From positions 60,026-124,025 of the forward strand of contig DOTG01000023.1 in NCBI GenBank assembly GCA_003512955.1: a stretch of 64,000 nucleotides of DNA, written 5' to 3'. The notes below the pieces were generated by a model that was not told the DNA's origin, did not search any database, and worked only from the letters and a program-made list of their open reading frames with translations. Source of the stretch: Marinilabiliales bacterium. Lineage in GTDB: Bacteria > Bacteroidota > Bacteroidia > Bacteroidales > SZUA-534. Made by a program: the position numbers and the translations under genes. This document shows, in pieces, positions 34,809 through 43,709 of this stretch; within the stretch, counting starts at the first letter, position 1; each line of letters begins with the position of its first letter.

Positions 34809-34850
34809 TTTTGTATGTTTTAAGTTATTAATTATTTAAAAATTAAAAAG

Positions 34851-35567
34851 ATGGATAGCTTTAGTTATTATGATATTTTCCAAACCAAAGGGATTGAATA
34901 CCTGATCATCATTGCCTTTTTACTGATGCTGATTCCTTTTTGGAGAATTATTAACCGGAAAGGAAATCTGGTGGCAAAATTCCAGGAGACATTGGGATCG
35001 TTCACTTCAAGTATCTTAAATATCCCTAAAGGGGTTTTCTATTGTACGAACCACACGTGGGCTTTTATGGAGAAATCAGGAATTGCCCAAATTGGTATCG
35101 ATGATTGGTTGCTGCATTTAATGGGCGAATCGGAATTGGTGTTACATAAAGCTCCGGGGGTTTCAGTCAAAAAGGGTGAATTGATGGCTGAAATTAAAAA
35201 CCAAGATAAATGCCTGTCAATTTATGCTCCCATATCAGGAACCATTGTCAGTGCAATTGAACTGGCACCCAATGAACACCCAAAATCGGTTGTTCTTCAA
35301 ACGGAAGGCAGACTGTTCAATATGGAACCCACCCATTGGAAGGCAGAAACAAAGTCGTTCCTTTTAGGCGATGAGGCTAAAAGCTGGATAAACAGTGAGA
35401 TTCAGAGGTTAAAAGATTTTTTGGCGGCATCAATGGTACAACAGTCGGTACCTGCTCTGGTTGTGTTACAGGAAGGAGGCGAACTGAAAGAAAATCTTTT
35501 ACCGGAATTGTCAGGTGAAGTTTGGCAAAATTTCCAAAAAGAATTTCTTGAAAATCAGCAAGAATAA
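34851..35567 (+). CDS. Membrane-anchored GcvH-like protein
   Basis: The 238-residue protein has an N-terminal helix (about 16-33, IEYLIIIAFLLMLIPFWRII) followed by RKGN, so the remainder should be cytoplasmic. A glycine-cleavage-H-like fold follows (HTWAFMEKSGIAQIGIDDW near 68-86, APGVSVKKGELMAEIKN, SIYAPISGTIVSAIE). Lys120 is near the lipoyl-lysine position but seven rather than eight residues before the conserved Pro and without the ESVKA context, so lipoylation is doubtful. The C-terminal block RLKDFLAA...LVVLQEGGELKENL matches the end of the protein at 30825. It is the last gene of the redox operon. Confidence 0.78.
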   Translation: MDSFSYYDIFQTKGIEYLIIIAFLLMLIPFWRIINRKGNLVAKFQETLGSFTSSILNIPKGVFYCTNHTWAFMEKSGIAQIGIDDWLLHLMGESELVLHKAPGVSVKKGELMAEIKNQDKCLSIYAPISGTIVSAIELAPNEHPKSVVLQTEGRLFNMEPTHWKAETKSFLLGDEAKSWINSEIQRLKDFLAASMVQQSVPALVVLQEGGELKENLLPELSGEVWQNFQKEFLENQQE

Positions 35568-35642
35568 TTCATTTGGCCGATCAACTTCACCTGTATTATT
35601 TTGATAAATTGGATTCAATAAATTAATTTAATTGATAAATTA

Positions 35643-35709
35643 TTGACAAAAAATGGCTGTCAAAAAAAAAATTAATATGATACAGAATTGCAATTACAAA
35701 TGGCTGTAA
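35643..35709. promoter_or_regulatory. Two related dyads upstream of the heme-motif kinase gene
   Basis: TTGACA-N9-TGTCAA (35643-35663) and TTACA-N6-TGTAA (35694-35709) share the core AAATGGCTGT (35651 and 35698). They lie 100-170 bases before the sensor kinase start in a 242-base gap and may be operators or enhancer sites. Confidence 0.45.
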
Positions 35710-35809
35710 CGCCGAATATAATTCAATAATTTCAGAACTTTTTGGACAACCTTTTTTCAGATAGTGGTTTGTGAAAGCAATCTAACGTTACTTATAGAAT
35801 CAGTTACCA

Positions 35810-37441
35810 ATGAAATTAGAATTTAAAAAGTATTTACGTTTTAGGTCTTCCATTTATGGGCGGGTGGTATTTATTATCACCCTTTTATCGGTGGTGTTTT
35901 TTTTAATTTTTGGAACCATTTTTCAAATAGTTTACCGTGAGTACCTCAATACATCCATCTATCAGAGGGGGAATAATGTGGGTTCCATTGTGGAAGGGGC
36001 CCTTTATTATTCCATGCTTACCAACGATAAAGGCTCTTTACAAAGCACCCTCGATATTATCAATACTATTTCTGGTATTGATGAGGTGAACATGTACGAC
36101 CACAAAGATAGCCTGGTCTATTCCTCATCATTTCCCGATTCAACCAACTCGGAGAATCCCAATTGCATACAGTGCCATAGCGATTTCAATACGATGTTTT
36201 CGCAGAAAGAAAAATCGTACCGGATTTTGGATGCCAAGAGTGCCTGCATCATGAACCAGACTCAAAAAGGACACCGGCAATTGCTGATAAAAAAACCAAT
36301 ACTAAATGAACAAACCTGTTATACCAGTGCCTGTCATGGTCACCAGCCTACCGATGAAGTGTTGGGATCGTTAATTATTAAAGTCCCGCTCACTGATCTG
36401 GATGAAGCCATTCATGAATCATCCATCAATTTCTACTTATTGGCTACCGTTATAACTATATTGCTTGTATTGTCCCTGATTTTATTCACCAAAAGTAAGA
36501 TTAAAAAGCCGTTACATTCCATCATTCAAGCCAGCGAGGCCGTTTCGAACGGCGACCGGAACACGCGGATTGAAATAAAACCCACCCTTTTAGACGATAT
36601 GCGGTTGGTTTCGGAAGCATTCAATAAGATGCTCGACAACTTGAATGCAGCCAATACCGAGCTAGAGAACTGGTCGCAACAATTGGAGTATAAGGTGCAA
36701 CGGAAATCAGAGAAACTTATCGAGATTCAAAAAGAACTGGTTCATATCGAACGTATTGCATCGTTGGGTAAATTGTCATCGTCGGTGGCTCATGAAATTA
36801 ACAACCCGCTTTCAGGTGTTTTAACATATACCAAATTAGTTTATAAATTATTAGAAAAGATGGAAGTGGAATCAGCATCTAAAGATTCGATGTTGAAATA
36901 CTTGCGGATTATTGAATCGGAAACCAAACGGTGTGGCGATATTGTGAAAAGCTTGTTGGATTTTTCGCGTAAAGATGTGGAGAACTTCGAAAACAAACCC
37001 TTGCATAAAATCCTAAAAGAGGCTTATGAGCTGATGGCTCACCAGTTAAAGATTTCAAACATCCATTTTTATAACGATTTTGCTGCAGAAAAGGATATGA
37101 TTCACTGCCGCGACAACCAGATCAAACAGGCGTGTATTGCCATTCTTGTTAATGCCTCAGAGGCTGTCCTTGAAAATGGCGAAATTATGATGAAAACCCT
37201 CAACCCGGATGATGAACATATCCGGATTGAGATTACCGACAACGGGATTGGCATCGATCCCGAGGACCTGCCGCACATTTTTGAACCGTTTTATTCGGCC
37301 AAACAAAAGGTGAATGGGGTAGGGCTGGGGTTGGCCATTGTACACGGAATCATACAGAACCATAAAGGAAGGATTGAGGTGGAATCGGAACTTGGAAAGA
37401 AAACCACCTTGTCAATTATATTGCCATTGGTTAAAAACTAA
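35810..37441 (+). CDS. Sensor histidine kinase with periplasmic c-heme motifs
   Basis: The 543-residue kinase has membrane helices at about 19-42 and 207-226. The periplasmic loop carries CIQCH (119-123), a normal c-type heme site, and CYTSACH (170-176), a CX4CH variant known from multiheme cytochromes. A HAMP linker (about 228-280) and coiled coil lead to HisKA with AHEINNPLSG (His328) and a HATPase with DNGIGI and GVGLGLAIV. It resembles NtrB-type kinases paired with sigma-54 activators. The response regulator gene starts 11 bases after it. Heme would let it sense redox state, oxygen or NO; this is inference from the motifs. It follows the redox operon it probably controls. Confidence 0.88.
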   Translation: MKLEFKKYLRFRSSIYGRVVFIITLLSVVFFLIFGTIFQIVYREYLNTSIYQRGNNVGSIVEGALYYSMLTNDKGSLQSTLDIINTISGIDEVNMYDHKDSLVYSSSFPDSTNSENPNCIQCHSDFNTMFSQKEKSYRILDAKSACIMNQTQKGHRQLLIKKPILNEQTCYTSACHGHQPTDEVLGSLIIKVPLTDLDEAIHESSINFYLLATVITILLVLSLILFTKSKIKKPLHSIIQASEAVSNGDRNTRIEIKPTLLDDMRLVSEAFNKMLDNLNAANTELENWSQQLEYKVQRKSEKLIEIQKELVHIERIASLGKLSSSVAHEINNPLSGVLTYTKLVYKLLEKMEVESASKDSMLKYLRIIESETKRCGDIVKSLLDFSRKDVENFENKPLHKILKEAYELMAHQLKISNIHFYNDFAAEKDMIHCRDNQIKQACIAILVNASEAVLENGEIMMKTLNPDDEHIRIEITDNGIGIDPEDLPHIFEPFYSAKQKVNGVGLGLAIVHGIIQNHKGRIEVESELGKKTTLSIILPLVKN

Positions 37442-37452
37442 ACGAAAAAGCT

Positions 37453-38790
37453 ATGTCAAAGAATATTTCCATTCTTATTGTTGACGACGAAGAGTCAGTC
37501 CGCGATTCTTTGTTCAACTGGTTTGTGGTAGATGGTTACGAGGTAGCCTGTGCCGGGAATGCCAAAGAAGCTTTGTTCCAGATAGAATCAAGGCCATTTG
37601 ATATTGTTTTGGCCGATATTAAAATGCCGGGCATGGATGGTTTGGAGATGCACCGTAGAATAAAAACCTTGAATAAAGATGCCATCGTTATTATCATGAC
37701 TGCTTTTGCCTCCGTGGAAACGGCTGTGCAGGCCCTCAAAGATGGAGCTTACGATTATGTCACCAAACCCTTTGACCCCGATGATTTGTCGCATCTTATC
37801 CGGAATGCCACCAAGCATATTGTTCTGAAATCGGAAAATGAACTTCTCCGCGAAAAGGTGCTCTCGCTCGAAAATGTGGAAGATATTATTGGGAAAAGCG
37901 ATGCTATGTTAAAGGTTCTGAAGGAGGTGGAAAGTGTGGCACAGTCCAATTCCTCAGTAATAATTACGGGCGAAAGCGGAACCGGGAAAGAGCTCATCGC
38001 CAGGGCCATCCATTTTAATTCGCCCCGGAAATATTTTCCATTAGTCAGCGTTCATTGCGGAGCCCTTACCGAAAGTTTGCTCGAAAGCGAACTGTTTGGG
38101 CATGAGAAAGGTGCATTTACGGGAGCCATGTTCAACAGGAAAGGCCGGTTCGAGATGGCCGACGGGGGTACTATTTTCCTGGACGAAATCGCGACCATTT
38201 CATCGAAAATGCAAATAGAATTGTTGCGGGTATTGGAATCGAAAAGCTTTGTGAGAGTAGGAGGGAATAAGGAGATTAAGTCCGATTTCCGCGTGATCTG
38301 TGCCACAAACAAAGATTTAAAAAAGATGGTGGAGCATGGAACCTTCCGCGAGGATCTTTATTACCGGCTGAACGTAGTCAATATCCATGTACCGCCGCTC
38401 CGCGAGCGGATTGATGATATTCCTTTGCTGGTGAATCACTTCATTAAAAAATATTGCTCCGACATGAGCAAAGATGTGCTCACCATTGAACCTGCAGCTT
38501 TAAAAAGGTTAGAGAGCCTGGAGTTCCCGGGAAATGTCCGCGAGCTTGAAAACATGATTGAACGGGCCATTGTTATTGGAAACAACAAAGAGATCCGGTT
38601 GAAGGACCTTCCTTTAGGGAGCGAGGTTTCATATACTTCGGTAGAGAGCCTGAACGATCTGGAGAAGAAACATATTCAGCAGATTTTGGCCAAATACGAT
38701 TGGAACATCAGCCGATCCTCAAAAGCCCTGCAGATTGACAGGGTTACGTTGTATAACAAAATCAGGAAATATAACCTGAAACCGGAATAA
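37453..38790 (+). CDS. Sigma-54-dependent response regulator (NtrC family)
   Basis: The 445-residue activator has a receiver domain (1-120; DDEE near 10-13, Asp in VLADIKMPGMDG), a AAA+ sigma-54-interaction domain (about 140-370; Walker A GESGTGKELIARAIH, GAFTGA loop that contacts sigma-54, Walker B GGTIFLDEI) and a Fis-type helix-turn-helix at the end (SSKALQIDRVTLYNKI). It is co-transcribed with the heme-motif kinase. A sigma-54-type promoter at 30729 in front of the redox operon is a natural target. Confidence 0.93.
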   Translation: MSKNISILIVDDEESVRDSLFNWFVVDGYEVACAGNAKEALFQIESRPFDIVLADIKMPGMDGLEMHRRIKTLNKDAIVIIMTAFASVETAVQALKDGAYDYVTKPFDPDDLSHLIRNATKHIVLKSENELLREKVLSLENVEDIIGKSDAMLKVLKEVESVAQSNSSVIITGESGTGKELIARAIHFNSPRKYFPLVSVHCGALTESLLESELFGHEKGAFTGAMFNRKGRFEMADGGTIFLDEIATISSKMQIELLRVLESKSFVRVGGNKEIKSDFRVICATNKDLKKMVEHGTFREDLYYRLNVVNIHVPPLRERIDDIPLLVNHFIKKYCSDMSKDVLTIEPAALKRLESLEFPGNVRELENMIERAIVIGNNKEIRLKDLPLGSEVSYTSVESLNDLEKKHIQQILAKYDWNISRSSKALQIDRVTLYNKIRKYNLKPE

Positions 38791-38805
38791 GAATAACCCG
38801 GTTTT
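38779..38805 (+). terminator. Short hairpin at the end of the regulator gene
   Basis: AAACCGG (38779-38785) pairs with CCGGTTT (38798-38804) and one more T follows. It overlaps the last codons of the response regulator. The T-run is weak. Confidence 0.35.
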
Positions 38806-38865
38806 CGCTCATTGCTGTAGTAAATAGCACCGTAATATTTGTAATACAAATAGTCCCGTTTCATT

Positions 38866-39402
38866 GTGAATAACAAACCTATCATATTATTTGCCATTGG
38901 TCAATTCGATGAACATTGCCTGAATTCCCTTGCCCAGGATATCTCTGTCGAATATCGGTGGCCGGTTGTTGTTCAATCAGTTGAGATGGATTTGAACCCT
39001 TTTTACGACGAAAACCGGAGACAGTACGATGGGAACAAACTCTTGAAAGCAATAGAACTTATTGATACGGAAACATATTTCAAGAAAATAGGGCTTTTTC
39101 AGATAGACCTTTTTATCCCCATATTGACTTATATTTTTGGGCAAGCAGTGTTCAATGGCAATTCAGGAATTGTGTCGGCATTTCGGCTTAAAAACGAACT
39201 GTACGGGTTAAAACCTGATCATCCATTATTGTTTAAACGCTTTAAAAAAGTAATTATCCATGAATTAGGCCATTCCCTAGGGCTCATTCATTGCCAGCAT
39301 CCCAAATGTGTCATGCGTTCCAGCACTTATGTGGAAGACATCGATCAGAAATCGGCTCATTTTTGCAGTTCGTGTAAATTGAAACTGGACAAACTGATTT
39401 GA
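38866..39402 (+). CDS. Archaemetzincin-family zinc metallopeptidase
   Basis: The 178-residue protein uses a GTG start. It carries the full archaemetzincin signature: HELGHSLGLIHC (three zinc-binding His plus catalytic Glu and the following Cys), then CVMRSSTY with the Met-turn, and CSSC near the C-terminus for a second, structural zinc. There is no signal peptide, so it is cytoplasmic. The family occurs in archaea, some bacteria and vertebrates, and its bacterial substrates are not known. It follows the two-component genes by 75 bases and may or may not be part of that unit. Confidence 0.9.
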   Translation: MNNKPIILFAIGQFDEHCLNSLAQDISVEYRWPVVVQSVEMDLNPFYDENRRQYDGNKLLKAIELIDTETYFKKIGLFQIDLFIPILTYIFGQAVFNGNSGIVSAFRLKNELYGLKPDHPLLFKRFKKVIIHELGHSLGLIHCQHPKCVMRSSTYVEDIDQKSAHFCSSCKLKLDKLI

Positions 39403-39409
39403 GATATGT

Positions 39410-41299
39410 TTATTGATAAAAAAATACCCCACCACTTTGTGGTCTTAACGTTACGTCCAATTTTTCACCCAAAACTTTTTGACTGGTAGGGGCCACAGAA
39501 TAAAAACTGTGGAGTCCATCTTCAATCCCTTCCAGGGTAATTGTCTGCTGGTTTTTAGAAATATTAAACGCTACCCAGATCACATCACCATTATAGGTTC
39601 TTTTATACAATAAAGTTCCATTTTTATCCTCAGTAACCAGGAATTCCAGAGTTCCATGAACTAAGGCTGGATGTTGCTTTCTGAGTTGAATCAATTCTTT
39701 TATAAATTGGAAGAGCTGGGTATCGGTTTCAACAACATCCGGTTTTCGCAATTTCCCTTGGGGATACGAAGTTTCCGGCTCGTAAGTAATGTCACCCCAC
39801 ACCATGGGTTTACGGGTGTCAGGGTCGTCGGCTCCCCACATACCTACCTCGTCGCCATACCAGATATGCGGGGCGCCCACAAAGGTATATTGATGGATGA
39901 GCAGCATCTTTTGAATCCATCGGGTTTCCCCGTCCGGTTTTTCGATACGGTAATTTGCATCGTCATAAGGTTTTGCCCGAAATTTATATTTGTTTTTGTT
40001 GTAAAGCGAGGTGGCTGTCCTTGGAGCATCGTGGCTTGCGGTAAGGTTCATCATCACTTGGGCGTTATACGGATTGATGCCCTCAAGAATCTGCTTCATG
40101 GAGTCGGCAAATGCTTTGGGTCCTATGGCTGGTTCTGCTTGCGAAAAGAACTGCCGGGTAGGGCGGTACCAACGGTAATTCATAACGGCATCAAACATAG
40201 TTCCTTTCAGGAAAGGACGAGGATCCATCAAATCATCTGGGTATTTCTGCCACCAGACTTCGCCCACAAGATAAGCCTCAGGGTTTATTTCGCGGACTTT
40301 GCTTCGGAATTCTGGCCAAAAACCAAGGGGAATTTCGGCTGCCACATCCAAACGGAAACCGTCAATTCCATCGGCGGGGTTTCCATCTTTATTGGGATCG
40401 AGCCAACGGGCTGCTACTGCAAAAATGTGTTCTTTTACCGATGGACTCTGAAAATTACCTTCAAATGGGAAGACGGAATCGTTACCAACAACTGCTTTTT
40501 GTATCTCGGGTAAATATTTGATGTGGTACCAACCTTTGTATTTCAGTTCGTTTTCTGGAGTCGATGGGTTGTCGAACGATTCAATAGCGTACCAATCGGC
40601 AAATGGAGAATCTTTTCCATGTTTCCGGATATCGTTCAGTGCCCAAAAGTCCATGCCGGTATGGTTCCACGAATAATCCACAATCACTTTTATCCCTCTT
40701 CGGTGACAAGCTTCCACCACTTTTAAAAACAGTTGATCAGCTTGGGTCCATTGCCAGTTTTGAGGATTGGCAGGGTCTTCGGACTGTATGATTTTTGCAT
40801 CACCCTTTGGGTCGGGGCCAAAGTTCCGGTCTATGTGGTGCCAGTACCTTGGGTCGTATTTGTGGAGCGATGGTGCATCGTTTAGCGGGTTGAAGTAGAT
40901 GGCCGTAATTCCCAGATCGGACAAATAATCCAGTTTGTCCAACACACCCTGCAAATCGCCTCCATAACGGCGGAGCTGTAAGTTATCCTGAAATTGTGTC
41001 AAGCCGGAATGCAAAAAATAGCCATCGGGTTTGTACCAATCCTGCGTCCAGGGGGTGATTTCCCAATCAGCCGGAATGGAATCGGGGTACGCAAACCGGA
41101 TATCATCGGGAGTAGGATCATTGGTGGAATCACCATTACGGAACCGTTCCACAAAAATCTGATACCAAACAACCTCTTTGGCCCATTCGGGAACCTTCGT
41201 AAAATGTTCTGGAACGGTTTGTTGATAATCATTCTTCGGATTTTGGCAGGCAAAGCTGCAAAAGAATAGCAACACAAAAAATGGAAATACTTTTTTCAT
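39410..41299 (-). CDS. GH13 alpha-amylase family glycoside hydrolase, lipoprotein
   Basis: The 629-residue protein begins with a lipoprotein signal ending in the lipobox FCSFAC (Cys18), so it is lipid-anchored. The GH13 barrel motifs are VIVDYSWNHTG (region I), DGFRLDVAAEIP with the nucleophile Asp (region II), YLVGEVWW with the acid Glu (region III) and NLTASHDAPR with the third Asp (region IV). An N-terminal AGXXX-type extension and a C-terminal beta domain (from about 545) complete it. It resembles cyclomaltodextrinase/neopullulanase-type enzymes that split starch fragments in the periplasm. No SusC/D pair is nearby. Confidence 0.9.
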   Translation of the reverse strand: MKKVFPFFVLLFFCSFACQNPKNDYQQTVPEHFTKVPEWAKEVVWYQIFVERFRNGDSTNDPTPDDIRFAYPDSIPADWEITPWTQDWYKPDGYFLHSGLTQFQDNLQLRRYGGDLQGVLDKLDYLSDLGITAIYFNPLNDAPSLHKYDPRYWHHIDRNFGPDPKGDAKIIQSEDPANPQNWQWTQADQLFLKVVEACHRRGIKVIVDYSWNHTGMDFWALNDIRKHGKDSPFADWYAIESFDNPSTPENELKYKGWYHIKYLPEIQKAVVGNDSVFPFEGNFQSPSVKEHIFAVAARWLDPNKDGNPADGIDGFRLDVAAEIPLGFWPEFRSKVREINPEAYLVGEVWWQKYPDDLMDPRPFLKGTMFDAVMNYRWYRPTRQFFSQAEPAIGPKAFADSMKQILEGINPYNAQVMMNLTASHDAPRTATSLYNKNKYKFRAKPYDDANYRIEKPDGETRWIQKMLLIHQYTFVGAPHIWYGDEVGMWGADDPDTRKPMVWGDITYEPETSYPQGKLRKPDVVETDTQLFQFIKELIQLRKQHPALVHGTLEFLVTEDKNGTLLYKRTYNGDVIWVAFNISKNQQTITLEGIEDGLHSFYSVAPTSQKVLGEKLDVTLRPQSGGVFFYQ

Positions 41300-41455
41300 A
41301 GTGCAATGAATTTACATGGTTATCGGGGGCGGCAATTTACAAAAAAACTTTCATTGTACGAGTCATTGTGAGGATTGCTCAAAACTAAAAAAGATTTCAA
41401 ATTCGCGGTAAACATTCCTAAATTGCCAATTGTATCAATGCAAAAATGAATTACT

Positions 41456-41863
41456 ATGCAAGAAACCATTCAAACGACCTATTTAGGTCAACTACGTACC
41501 GAGGCCGTGCATGTGCGCTCCGGAAACAAGCTGATAACCGATGCACCGGTGGATAATCATGGAAAAGGCGAGACCTTTTCACCTACCGATTTATTGGCCA
41601 CCTCGCTGGCCAGTTGCATACTTACCATTATGGGGATCAAAGCTGAAGCTAATGGTTTTTCCATTGACGGGGCGAAAGCCAAAACCTGGAAAATCATGAG
41701 CGAGAATCCCCGAAGGGTTGCCGAAGTAAAAATTGAATTCGATTTTACCATGTGTACACTTGCCGATAAGGACAAAAAAATATTGGAAAAACTCGTCAAA
41801 GTCAGCCCGGTACCTCTAAGTTTACATGATGAAACCAAACAAACCGTTTCCATCAAATTTTAA
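41456..41863 (+). CDS. OsmC/Ohr family protein
   Basis: The 135-residue OsmC-fold protein has the SPTDLLATSLASCILTIMG block with the conserved Cys (Cys53 or so), the usual resolving site, and a C-terminal KVSPVPLSLHDET part. The family reduces organic hydroperoxides through two Cys; only one clear Cys in the helix and another in TMCTLADKD are seen, in the YhfA-like spacing. It is cytoplasmic and lies 32 bases before the SDR gene on the same strand, probably one operon. Confidence 0.85.
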   Translation: MQETIQTTYLGQLRTEAVHVRSGNKLITDAPVDNHGKGETFSPTDLLATSLASCILTIMGIKAEANGFSIDGAKAKTWKIMSENPRRVAEVKIEFDFTMCTLADKDKKILEKLVKVSPVPLSLHDETKQTVSIKF

Positions 41864-41895
41864 TTACTCCAAGTACTTTAAATACTTCTTTTTCT

Positions 41896-42669
41896 ATGGA
41901 TTTAAAAATCAAAAATCAATCGTTTCTGGTTTGCGGGGCAACCAGCGGATTTGGCAAAGCCACGGCTGAGGCTCTGATGAACGACGGTGCTAAGGTTATT
42001 GGTGTGGCCCGGAACGAGGATCAATTAATGGCGATGAAAGTTATCTACGGAAACCGGTTCAGCCCCATGCAGGGCGATATTACCCAATCGGCAACCATCG
42101 ACAGGGTTTTAGAGTTGGCCAGGGACAGGAATATCAGTGGAGCACTAATCAATGCTGGCGGACCTCCGGCTTTGACTTTCATTGAGACTCAGTTAAAAGA
42201 TTGGGACGATGCCTACCAGAAATTGTTGCGTTGGAAAGTGGAGATTACACAAAAACTAATCCCCCTTTTCAGGCAAAATCAATATGGACGGTTGGTATAT
42301 ATTGAAAGTTCCTCGGTAAAGCAGCCCATTGAAAATCTTGTCTTGAGCACCTCGTTACGTTTGGCAGTGGTCGGGATGGTTAAAACGGTTTCGCAAGAGG
42401 TGAGCGGACAAAGCATCAACCTGAATATTATTGCTCCCGGTTCTCATGCCACACCTGCCATTGAGCGTTTGATAAAAAAGAAAAGTGGATTGGCTGGAAT
42501 CAGTTATGAAGAAGCTCAAAAAGCATGGATCGAAAGCATTCCTGCCAAACAGATGGGCAACCCTGAATATTTGGGCTCATTGGCTGCCTGGCTGTTATCA
42601 CCATTATCGGAATTTGTTACCGGGCAGGTATATGCTGTTGAAGGCGGAGCGGTAAAATCGACCTTGTAA
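41896..42669 (+). CDS. SDR-family oxidoreductase lacking the YxxxK motif
   Basis: The 257-residue Rossmann protein has VCGATSGFGKATAEAL (cofactor glycine motif) and INAGGPP in place of NNAG. The catalytic Ser (ESSS, 138-140) is present, but the stretch where Tyr-x-x-x-Lys belongs reads NLVLSTSLRLAVVG, with Leu150 and no Lys. The end EFVTGQVYAVEGGAVKS is normal for FabG-like SDRs. A subgroup of FabG-like proteins with LSxxLR at this place is known from annotation; their reaction is unclear. It follows an OsmC gene. Confidence 0.82.
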   Translation: MDLKIKNQSFLVCGATSGFGKATAEALMNDGAKVIGVARNEDQLMAMKVIYGNRFSPMQGDITQSATIDRVLELARDRNISGALINAGGPPALTFIETQLKDWDDAYQKLLRWKVEITQKLIPLFRQNQYGRLVYIESSSVKQPIENLVLSTSLRLAVVGMVKTVSQEVSGQSINLNIIAPGSHATPAIERLIKKKSGLAGISYEEAQKAWIESIPAKQMGNPEYLGSLAAWLLSPLSEFVTGQVYAVEGGAVKSTL

Positions 42670-42738
42670 ATTTTTGGGTATCAAGATGTGAGATATGAAA
42701 TAAGAGACATGAGACTATATCTCAAATCTCTTATCTAA

Positions 42739-43620
42739 CTATGCTTTAGCGCTTTCGCAAGGCATGGCACGGTCAATTTTTTTAACCATTCCCTGCAAGG
42801 CGGTGCCAGGCCCAACTTCTGTAAATGAGGTGGCTCCATCAGCAATCATCTGTTGCACGGTTTGAGTCCATTTTACCGAAGCAGTCAACTGTTTTTTCAG
42901 GTTTTCTTTGATTATTTCGGGATTGCTGTCAGCTTTTGCGGTCACATTTTGGTAAATGGGGCAAACAGGTTCTGAGATTTGAGTCTCGTTAATAGCTTTT
43001 TCCAACTCCAAACGGGCAGGCTCCATCAATGGAGAATGGAATGCGCCGCCCACGGGTAGTTTCAATGCCCGTTTCGCGCCCAATTCGGTAAGTTTGGCAC
43101 AAGCTTTATCTACTCCGGCAATGGAACCTGAAATAACCAACTGTCCGGGGGTATTGTAATTGGCTGGTACTACCAGTTCTGGAATCTCGGCACAGGTTTT
43201 TTCAACCACATCATCATCCAAACCTAATATAGCTGCCATTGTGGAAGGTTCCATTTCGCATGCTTTTTGCATGGCCAAGGCCCGCTTGCTTACCAGAATC
43301 AACCCATCTTCGAACGATAAAGCCCCAGCAGCCACCAATGCTGAAAATTCCCCCAGCGAATGTCCGGCAACCATTTCAGGTTTAAAGTTTTCGCCCATTA
43401 CTTTGGCCAAAATAACTGAATGCAAAAAGATGGCCGGTTGGGTCACTTTGGTTTGTTTCAAATCTTCGTCTGTTCCTGCAAACATCAGGTCGGTGATGCG
43501 GAAACCCAGGATTTGGTTCGCCTTTTCGAATAGTTCTTTCGCCAATGCGGAATTGTCGTACAGGTCTTTGCCCATACCTACAAACTGGGCACCTTGTCCC
43601 GGAAAAACGTATGCTTTCAT
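42739..43620 (-). CDS. fabD: Malonyl-CoA:ACP transacylase
   Basis: The 293-residue enzyme loads malonyl groups on acyl carrier protein for fatty acid synthesis. The start KAYVFPGQGAQFVGMG, the nucleophile GHSLGEFSAL (Ser about 92) and the catalytic His in GGAFHSPLM are all present, as is the C-terminal EVGPGTALQGMVKKI. It stands alone here rather than in a fab cluster. Simple-sequence DNA (GAGATATGAAATAAGAGACATGAGAC) lies between it and the convergent SDR gene. Confidence 0.94.
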   Translation of the reverse strand: MKAYVFPGQGAQFVGMGKDLYDNSALAKELFEKANQILGFRITDLMFAGTDEDLKQTKVTQPAIFLHSVILAKVMGENFKPEMVAGHSLGEFSALVAAGALSFEDGLILVSKRALAMQKACEMEPSTMAAILGLDDDVVEKTCAEIPELVVPANYNTPGQLVISGSIAGVDKACAKLTELGAKRALKLPVGGAFHSPLMEPARLELEKAINETQISEPVCPIYQNVTAKADSNPEIIKENLKKQLTASVKWTQTVQQMIADGATSFTEVGPGTALQGMVKKIDRAMPCESAKA

Positions 43621-43709
43621 ACCTTTCTATTTTAAAATTTCGAGGCAAAAGTAAGAAAATTCATAGTAGATAGTATAGTGTGCATATTTTTTATCGAATG
43701 TAAAATCAC

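Noticed and set aside
35755..35790. Possible second sigma-54 promoter before the heme-motif kinase
   Set aside because: TGGTTTGTGAAAGC has GG and GC one base too close and no C-A-C in the -24 box.
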